DNA from: Micromonospora rosaria
Lineage (GTDB): Bacteria; Actinomycetota; Actinomycetes; Mycobacteriales; Micromonosporaceae
DNA: 32,065 nt
Assembly (NCBI RefSeq): GCF_001567585.1
Contig: NZ_LRQV01000085.1
Location: 1-32,065, forward strand
Direction: 5' to 3'
Shown here piece by piece: positions 1 to 5,233 of the stretch. The position numbers and the translations under genes are program-made. The notes under the pieces were generated by a model that was not told where the DNA came from, did not search any database, and was given only the letters and a program-made list of their open reading frames with translations. Position 1 is the stretch's first letter. The number at the start of each line of letters is the position of its first letter.

Positions 1-1577
1 CCCGTCACGGGCGAGGCGATGGGGCCGGGCTGCCCGCCCGGCGGATGGGCGTTGCCCGGCGGTGGCACGTCGGTTCCGGGACGGACGACGGGCGGGAGGG
101 GGGTCACCTCGGGCGGCCGGGGCGATCCGCCGTCCGGCCGGGGGACCACGCCGGCGACGGGCCCGCCGGGGCTGGCCGGAGGGACGGTGCCGGTGGCGGG
201 CGGTCGCGGGTCAGGCCGGGGACCGGGTACCACCGGCCCGCCGGGGGTGCCGGCGAGCGGAGTACCGCCGCCGGTCGGCCGGTCCTGGTGGACAGGTCCG
301 CCCTGGGCCGGCGGAACGTCCCTGGCCGGCGGAACGTCCCTGGTCGACGGTGCGTCCCTGACCGGCGGTGCGTCCTTGGTCGGCGATGCGTCTCTGTTTG
401 GCGGTGCGTCCTTGGTGGGCGGTGCGTCCTTGGTCAGGGGCGCGTCGTAGGGGGGCGGCGCGTCGTAGGGAGGTGGTTCCTCGCCGGTGGGTGGGGCGTC
501 GTAGGGCGGCGGCGGGACGTCCTTGCCCGGTGGGCGGGACCCGTCGGCCCCGGGGCCGGGGTCCGGATTTCCCGACCCGGGGCCGTTGCCCTTGCCGGAC
601 AGACCTCCGCCGACGCCGGGACCGTCACCCGAGCCGGTCAGGTCCTTGCTGCCGCCGGAGCCGTCCAGGCCGTTGGCGTCGGGGGTCTGCGTACCGTGGA
701 TGCCGAGCGCCGCACCGAGATCGTGAGCGTAGCGCTCGGCGTACGTGCTGACCGCGGAGGAGACCCCGGTGGCCAGCGCGTTGAAGTCGTTGACCGCCCC
801 GATCATCGACATGAAGGCGAGCTCGCCGAGGATCTCACCGAACGCCCCCAGCCCGGCCTGCCCGTGCACGGTGCCGCTCAGGTTGGGGAAGAACTTGCCA
901 CCGATCGAATGGACACCGCCGGCGACGACGCCGATGGTGGCGCCGGCTGCCAGGGACCACACCACGTCCGTGAGGGAGAAGCCGTCGCTCTTGTTGCCCT
1001 TGGCGAGCACGATGGCCTGGGCGATGACGTTCTCGGCGCCCTCGTCCACGGCCTCCCCGGCGCCCTGGATCGCGAGTTGGGCGACCAGCCGCTGGAGCCG
1101 GGTCTCCAGGTTGTCGAGCAGCCACTGGGCGAGCCGCTGGCCGAACCGGAGGTACCCCGGGACGGCCGCGATGCCGGCGGGGCCGATCGCGAAGGCCAAG
1201 GCGATGGTCTGGACGATCATGAACGCCGCGACGACGATCTGGACCTGTCCGTAGTCGATCTCCTCGTTGGCCTGGTTGGCGATGTGGCCCGCGACGATCG
1301 CCCGGTGCGACCCCAGCGGTACCGGATTGGTGATCATCCGTTGGTACTGGGCGAACGCGTCGGCGGCGGGGCCGTCGAGGTTGCCGAGCAGGCCGGAGCC
1401 GAGGGACTGGGTCGTCGCGATGCCGACGAGCAGGTGCCGCCCGAAGGCGTCGAGCTCGACGCTGAGCGCCTTCAACGCCGGCGGATTGCCCTTGGGGAAG
1501 TTCTCACCGATCGTCCAGAGGATCGCGTCGTACGCCCACTGCCAGTGGGGGTCGTTGGGGATGTGGAAACTGACCAT
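1..1577 (-). CDS. Large CpnT-like / WXG100-like N-terminal protein with proline-rich repeats, probable polymorphic toxin (partial, C-terminus off window)
   Basis: The frame is open from an ATG at 1577 to the left edge, so about 525 codons are visible and the C-terminus is missing. The protein begins MVSFHIPNDPHWQWAYDAIL and continues with a helical alpha-rich region (LKALSVELDAFGRHLL, then LDGPAADAFAQYQRMI). This is the pattern of the WXG100-like N-terminal domain found at the front of CpnT-type and other ESX-exported toxins. Hydrophobic stretches follow (IVVAAFMIVQTIALAFAIG; DVVWSLAAGATIGVVAGGV), then from about residue 300 a Gly/Pro/Asp-rich tail with PPPYDAPP and hexapeptide PPTKDA-type repeats. 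In that family the toxin domain normally sits at the far C-terminus, which would be outside this window, so no activity can be assigned. It is the third gene of a minus-strand operon, starting 9 bases after the upstream stop. That stop (TGA) is in the same frame as this start, and no strong Shine-Dalgarno is visible, so translation may depend on coupling. Identification as a T7SS effector is inference from domain type and location. Confidence 0.8.
   Translation of the reverse strand, partial: MVSFHIPNDPHWQWAYDAILWTIGENFPKGNPPALKALSVELDAFGRHLLVGIATTQSLGSGLLGNLDGPAADAFAQYQRMITNPVPLGSHRAIVAGHIANQANEEIDYGQVQIVVAAFMIVQTIALAFAIGPAGIAAVPGYLRFGQRLAQWLLDNLETRLQRLVAQLAIQGAGEAVDEGAENVIAQAIVLAKGNKSDGFSLTDVVWSLAAGATIGVVAGGVHSIGGKFFPNLSGTVHGQAGLGAFGEILGELAFMSMIGAVNDFNALATGVSSAVSTYAERYAHDLGAALGIHGTQTPDANGLDGSGGSKDLTGSGDGPGVGGGLSGKGNGPGSGNPDPGPGADGSRPPGKDVPPPPYDAPPTGEEPPPYDAPPPYDAPLTKDAPPTKDAPPNRDASPTKDAPPVRDAPSTRDVPPARDVPPAQGGPVHQDRPTGGGTPLAGTPGGPVVPGPRPDPRPPATGTVPPASPGGPVAGVVPRPDGGSPRPPEVTPLPPVVRPGTDVPPPGNAHPPGGQPGPIASPVT
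318..455 (-). repeat. 18-bp tandem repeat encoding hexapeptide PPTKDA-type units
   Basis: Within the partial minus-strand toxin-like gene, about seven imperfect 18-bp units follow one another, read on the minus strand as PPTKDA, PPTKDA, PPNRDA, SPTKDA, PPVRDA, PSTRDV, PPARDV. The period is exactly six codons, so copy-number change keeps the frame. The units probably form an extended charged/proline linker. Confidence 0.8.
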
Positions 1578-1586
1578 GGGGGAGTG

Positions 1587-2717
1587 TCAGAGCGGTACGG
1601 GCGTGCCGTCGGCCGCGAAGCTGAACAGCATCGGGTGGTAGTCGGGCGACGTCGGGTCGACGGCGTTCTCCCGTGGCTTGATCAGGAACAGGTGGCCCCC
1701 GTCGGGGTCCACGGGCTGACCGTCCGGCCCGGTGACGACATGCCCGTCACCCAGCGGGAGCACTGACTCGTAGTAGTTGACGTCGAGACGTGAGGTGCCG
1801 TCCTCGAAGGTGTTCAGCGTCCGCAACTGGAAGCCCTCGGGGACCGGGACACCGTTGATGAGGACCCCCTCGGTGGGGTGGCTCAGGTGCGTGGAGGTCG
1901 CCGGTGTCAGCGGCACCGCCGACGTGGCCGGCGTCGCGGGAGTGAACGTCGCCGGCACTCCCGGCTCGGCGGGAAGCCGGGGGGTCAACCGGGACAGGGG
2001 CCGGTCGGCGTCGTCCTCGGAATCGAGGATCTTGCCCCGCACAGCCATGAGCGGTCGGAGAACGGCATCGTCGTCGCGCCAGACCGCCCCGCGACTGTGC
2101 GTGTCGGGCTCGATCAGCCGGCCCGGGAGGAGCACTCCGGCCTGGAGCGCCGGCTCGACGGGTTGCCGTTCCGCCGCCAGCATGGGGGTCAGCTCCCCCT
2201 CCTCGGGCTCGATCGGTCGGCCCTGCAGGCGCAATCCCGCCTGGAGTACGGGCTCGTGGGGGCGCCGCACCGCGTGCATCGGGGCCAACGTCCCCATCTC
2301 CATGACCGGGAGCGCCGGCTGGCGGGAGGCGTAGTGCGTGGGGGCCTCGACGGGCTGACGGGCGGCCACCTGCGTGGGCAGCGCCGCGAAGTCGGCGTCG
2401 ATGATGCGTCCGGCCTCGGTCGCGTCGTCCTCGGCCTGCTGGTACCCCTCGCCGCTGATCCGCAGCCCCACCGCGGCGTACTCCACGCTCCCCCGCACGC
2501 CGAGGATGATGCCCTCGACGATGTCCATGACGTTGTCGAACTGGCCCTTGAACTGGTTGCCGATCTCGTCGTCGCCCCACGCTTCGGCGTACTGCCGCCG
2601 GAGGTGGTCGAGCCGTCTGAGGTAGCGGTCGTACATGGCGACGTGCCCGTCGTACGCGCGGCTGACCGAGAGGACCCCCTCCGGGTCCACCCAGAGGTGC
2701 CCGTTCAGCTCGCTCAC
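1587..2717 (-). CDS. ESX substrate-like protein with WXG-type helical N-terminus and internal repeats
   Basis: This 376-residue protein starts at GTG 2717, overlapping the stop of the upstream EbfC-like gene by 4 bases (GTGA), which implies translational coupling. Residues about 1-110 look like a WXG100-type four-helix substrate: AYDGHVAMYDRYLRRLDHL, then the turn-like AWGDDEIGNQF (W followed by G/F rather than a strict WxG), then VEYAAVGLRISGEGYQQAED. Residues about 120-230 contain roughly 36-residue repeats with the signatures L(A/T)PM(H/L)A and EP(V/A)LQAG..L.GR.IEP. A Thr/Pro/Ala-rich segment follows, and the C-terminus (about 280-376) is a predicted beta-rich globular tail (GVLINGVPVPEGFQL, DGHVVTGPDGQPVDP). 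I do not recognise the repeat or tail domains. Position between an EbfC-like protein and a CpnT-like protein suggests an exported partner or chaperone of the toxin-like protein, which is inference. Confidence 0.8.
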   Translation of the reverse strand: MSELNGHLWVDPEGVLSVSRAYDGHVAMYDRYLRRLDHLRRQYAEAWGDDEIGNQFKGQFDNVMDIVEGIILGVRGSVEYAAVGLRISGEGYQQAEDDATEAGRIIDADFAALPTQVAARQPVEAPTHYASRQPALPVMEMGTLAPMHAVRRPHEPVLQAGLRLQGRPIEPEEGELTPMLAAERQPVEPALQAGVLLPGRLIEPDTHSRGAVWRDDDAVLRPLMAVRGKILDSEDDADRPLSRLTPRLPAEPGVPATFTPATPATSAVPLTPATSTHLSHPTEGVLINGVPVPEGFQLRTLNTFEDGTSRLDVNYYESVLPLGDGHVVTGPDGQPVDPDGGHLFLIKPRENAVDPTSPDYHPMLFSFAADGTPVPL

Positions 2718-3133
2718 GGCTTGTCCACGTCGAGGCCGAGCAGTTCGCGGACACCTTGGGGCATCCGGAGTCCCTCGGGCGGCAGGTACATGTCGACACC
2801 GGCCTCGCCCCGGACCATCTTGGCCGCGTTCATCCCGGCGGGCAGCAGCGGCGCGAGCAGGTCAGCCGCCTGTTCCATCACCTGCTCCCGGGCCTCGGTG
2901 AAGGTCTGCATGATGGTGGCCTGCAACTCGGTCGGCGACATCCGCCGGTACGCCGACGTCGGGAAACTGACGTCGGTCAGCACCCCGTTCTGCCCGACCG
3001 TGACCGTCACCTCACGCCGTGGCGAGGTGGCGGACGCCTTGACCTTGCTCATCTTTTCCTGGAGTTCCTGCACGCTGGTGCGCTGACGTTCGTACTCCGC
3101 GAACAGCGTCTCGATGCGGTCGTCGAAGGCCAC
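2714..3133 (-). CDS. YbaB/EbfC family protein
   Basis: This 139-residue protein starts at GTG 3133, chosen because AAGGGAG lies 7 bases upstream and family homology begins here. A longer in-frame extension to 3400 reads as Arg-rich non-homologous sequence. The N-terminal helix (DDRIETLFAEYERQRTSVQEL, a coiled-coil-like run) is followed by VTVTVGQNGVLTDVSF and a long C-terminal helical region with TELQATIMQTFTEAREQV, the helix-beta-helix order typical of YbaB/EbfC dimers. The C-terminal tail (MYLPPEGLRMPQGVRELLGL) extends beyond the usual ~100 residues. Classical members bind DNA as tweezer-like dimers. Copies embedded in actinobacterial ESX loci are common and their role there is unclear. It is the first gene of the divergent minus-strand operon and overlaps the next gene by 4 bases. 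A paralogue lies at 21498. Confidence 0.85.
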   Translation of the reverse strand: MAFDDRIETLFAEYERQRTSVQELQEKMSKVKASATSPRREVTVTVGQNGVLTDVSFPTSAYRRMSPTELQATIMQTFTEAREQVMEQAADLLAPLLPAGMNAAKMVRGEAGVDMYLPPEGLRMPQGVRELLGLDVDKP

Positions 3134-3473
3134 GGTCCGGCTCCCTTCCCCTTGCGGACCCCAGTACAGGTCGACGGGAACGGGCGCGGGAAGTGCGACG
3201 GCGGTTTCCGGGCACGAACGTGCACCGCCTTTTCCCCACCGCACGGCCTGAGGCGCCGCGCTGCGGCGTGGCAGTCGTGGTGGCGTGGCGGTGGGTGACG
3301 CGATTCTGCGCCGGCGAGGGGAAGTCAGGCAGAGTTGCCGCGACATTCGGACATCCGGCCCCCACTGACCTTGCCGAAGGCACCGGGCCGCCCGGAACAC
3401 TCGGCACGGCGATTGCCGAGCGCGGGGAGTTCGACGTCGTCACCCCATCGACGTACGAGAGAGGAGTGTCGTT
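3134..3473. promoter_or_regulatory. Divergent intergenic region between the two ESX operons
   Basis: These 340 bases separate the minus-strand EbfC-like operon from the plus-strand WXG100 operon and must hold promoters for both if the two are separately transcribed. I find no convincing gene in it: the open frames that cross it are Arg/Pro-rich shadow translations. No confident -35/-10 pair could be picked. Visible elements are a 12-bp interrupted palindrome at 3212-3223, three TTGCCG hexamers at 3335, 3371 and 3413, and Shine-Dalgarno sequences at both ends. Confidence 0.5.
3212..3223. promoter_or_regulatory. Interrupted palindrome GCACG-AA-CGTGC, candidate operator
   Basis: A perfect 5-bp inverted repeat with a 2-base centre lies about 80 bases upstream of the EbfC-like start in the divergent region. 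A dimeric regulator could bind here. With this GC content such a palindrome can occur by chance, so the call is weak. Confidence 0.25.
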
Positions 3474-3794
3474 GTGACCATGCCCGTGGTGCAGACCACC
3501 GACCCCGGAATGCAGGCGGCGGCCACCGAGTTCGCCGCGAAGACCCAGGAGTTCACCGGTCACCTGCGCAGCGTCAACACCGAGATGGCCACGCTCCAGG
3601 CGAGCTGGCGGGGCGACGCCTCCAACAGCTTCAACCAGGCGATGGACAACTGGGAGCGGTCCTTCCAGAACATCATCAACCAGCTCGTACACATGATGGA
3701 CGTCATGGGTGTCACGACCGCCGGCTACCGGGCCGCCGAGGACGAGGCCTCGCAGACCGCCGCGAGCTTCGGGGCGGCACTGCCCGGCATCTGA
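3474..3794 (+). CDS. WXG100 family protein (EsxA/EsxB-like), first copy
   Basis: This 106-residue small exported helical-hairpin protein is of the ESAT-6/CFP-10 type. GTG at 3474 is preferred over ATG at 3480 because GAGAGGAG lies 7 bases upstream of the GTG. The central turn is SWRGDASNSF, giving W45-x-G47. The C-terminal secretion signal YxxxD/E is present as Y85-R-A-A-E89. Length and spacing of the two motifs fit the family exactly. Members form antiparallel heterodimers and are recognised by the last ATPase domain of EccC. The second WXG100 gene starts 44 bases downstream with its own ribosome-binding site, so the pair is the likely EsxA/EsxB-type heterodimer. Unusually, both members carry a YxxxE signal. 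Confidence 0.95.
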   Translation: MTMPVVQTTDPGMQAAATEFAAKTQEFTGHLRSVNTEMATLQASWRGDASNSFNQAMDNWERSFQNIINQLVHMMDVMGVTTAGYRAAEDEASQTAASFGAALPGI

Positions 3795-3838
3795 GCGCTC
3801 CACCGGAAGCCCATCCGCTTTCCAGAAAGGAACTGACG

Positions 3839-4141
3839 GTGTCCAACTACCGTTTCGACTTCAACCAGGCCGACGTCACCCTCTACGACATGAACCAGAT
3901 CAACGGGCGCATCGTGAGTGCCCTGGCCGAGATGGAGCGCAACGTCGAGCGGAGCCTCGCGGAATGGACCGGTGACGCGCAGAGCGCCTACTACGTGGCC
4001 AAGGCCGAATGGAACAGGTCCGCGCAGGAGATGAGCGTCCACCTGGAGCAGGCGCGCCGGACGCTGCTCGCGATCTCGGACAACTACGGGACGACCGAGT
4101 CGCGGCACACCAAGATCTGGAACGACGTCCGCGGCGGCTGA
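3839..4141 (+). CDS. WXG100 family protein (EsxA/EsxB-like), second copy
   Basis: This 100-residue protein starts at GTG 3839 (MSNYRFDF), preceded by AGAAAGGAA at a spacing of about 7. The WxG turn is EWTGDAQSAY with W43 and G45. A YxxxE motif occurs at Y83-G-T-T-E87, followed by SRHTKIWNDVRGG. The helices flanking the turn are amphipathic (ALAEMERNVERSL and MSVHLEQARRTLLAI). It is the probable heterodimer partner of the 3474 product and an ESX substrate. About 94 bases without a gene separate it from the acidic protein at 4236. Confidence 0.95.
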   Translation: MSNYRFDFNQADVTLYDMNQINGRIVSALAEMERNVERSLAEWTGDAQSAYYVAKAEWNRSAQEMSVHLEQARRTLLAISDNYGTTESRHTKIWNDVRGG

Positions 4142-4235
4142 ATCGACCACCGGCTGCCGGGCTGGTGCGACCCGGCAGCCGGCAGGCCCTTCGCGCCACC
4201 CCCGCAACGATGGCCCGCTGAGAGGTTGAGGACGA

Positions 4236-5165
4236 ATGGGCATCGATTTCAGCTATGCCAACGACGAGGCCATCGAGCAGATCGGCATCCTCGACAGATT
4301 CAACAACGGGGAGATCGACGGCTTTCCGAACGAGCACCCGGACGGCTGGATCCAGGCGGTCATCGACGAGGTGCAAGCCGAGATCCAGAGCACCTACAAC
4401 CCCCGCACGGGCAGCAGCAACGTCGACTGGTCGAACTACACCGACGAGGAGCGGGCCGCCTACGAGTGGTACCGGGACGAGGTCATTCCTCCGGAGAAGT
4501 GGAGGGCCCACGTCGAGGAGTACCAGGAGGAATCCTCCGACGAGGACAACGTCTCGTACGACGAGTACCAGGAGCCCGACGAGTACGACATCGACGGGGA
4601 CATCGACGAGCCGGACGTCACCACCTACACCGGTACCGACAACGAGAACGGTGAGTTGAAGGTCAGCACGGAGGCCATCCGGCACTTCGTCAAGCAGATC
4701 GACAAGGTTGCCTGGCGCGGCGGCGGCCTGCTGCTGGACGCCAGCAACCGGTTCGACACCCTCGACATCCGGCCCGGGAAGTTCGCCCGGGCCGAGCTGA
4801 TGCGGCAGAAGATCGTCGGCGGTGGGGAGAACCGGGGCCTGATCGGCGACACCCAGGGCCTGCTGACGCAGGTGCACCAGACCCTCTTCGTGCTCAGCGA
4901 CAACCTGCTGCAGATGGCGAACTCCTACGAGCGCACGGAGGAGGGCAACGACCGGACCGGCAAGGATCTCGAGGACCGGACCAGGGAGTTCAACGAGATG
5001 ACCGAGTCGGAGTTCGCCAACGCCATGGGTGACTCGTGGGGGTACATCGACGGCACGGGCGACTTCGGTCAGGTCTCCACGGACGGCTCCGGCGGCAACG
5101 ACGACTCGGACGACGACTCCGACGACGACTCGGGCGGCGGCGACTCGGGCGGCGACGGGCAGTAG
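4236..5165 (+). CDS. Acidic WXG-like ESX-associated protein with Asp/Ser/Gly tail
   Basis: This 309-residue, strongly acidic protein starts at ATG 4236 with GAGAGG/TTGAGGA upstream. The first ~140 residues are rich in Asp, Glu and Tyr (EEYQEESSDEDN, DEYDIDGDIDEPD) and contain little hydrophobic core. Residues about 145-270 look like a WXG100-type helical unit: TEAIRHFVKQIDKVAWRGGG with W160-R-G, then HQTLFVLSDNLLQMANSYERTE with Y231-E-R-T-E235, matching the YxxxD/E secretion signal. The C-terminus is a low-complexity run of Asp, Ser and Gly. I do not know a named family for the whole protein. Its position right after the two WXG100 genes and before a WXG/Pro-rich protein suggests an exported substrate or a substrate chaperone. 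The acidic tail could act as a calcium-binding or disordered segment, which is speculation. Confidence 0.85.
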   Translation: MGIDFSYANDEAIEQIGILDRFNNGEIDGFPNEHPDGWIQAVIDEVQAEIQSTYNPRTGSSNVDWSNYTDEERAAYEWYRDEVIPPEKWRAHVEEYQEESSDEDNVSYDEYQEPDEYDIDGDIDEPDVTTYTGTDNENGELKVSTEAIRHFVKQIDKVAWRGGGLLLDASNRFDTLDIRPGKFARAELMRQKIVGGGENRGLIGDTQGLLTQVHQTLFVLSDNLLQMANSYERTEEGNDRTGKDLEDRTREFNEMTESEFANAMGDSWGYIDGTGDFGQVSTDGSGGNDDSDDDSDDDSGGGDSGGDGQ

Positions 5166-5233
5166 TCCGTCCCCGAGGGCGCGGCGACACATTCTGGCGG
5201 ATCCCGTAACTCGCGAACAGGTTTGGACAGTCG

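Noticed and set aside
45..1766. Long plus-strand frame over the left gene
   Set aside because: Its translation is Arg/Gly-rich nonsense. The minus-strand frame shows WXG-like and hexapeptide patterns and a good gene context.
2714..3400. Longer start for the EbfC-like gene at 3400
   Set aside because: The extra 89 residues are Arg/Pro-rich and without homology. The GTG at 3133 has a proper ribosome-binding site.
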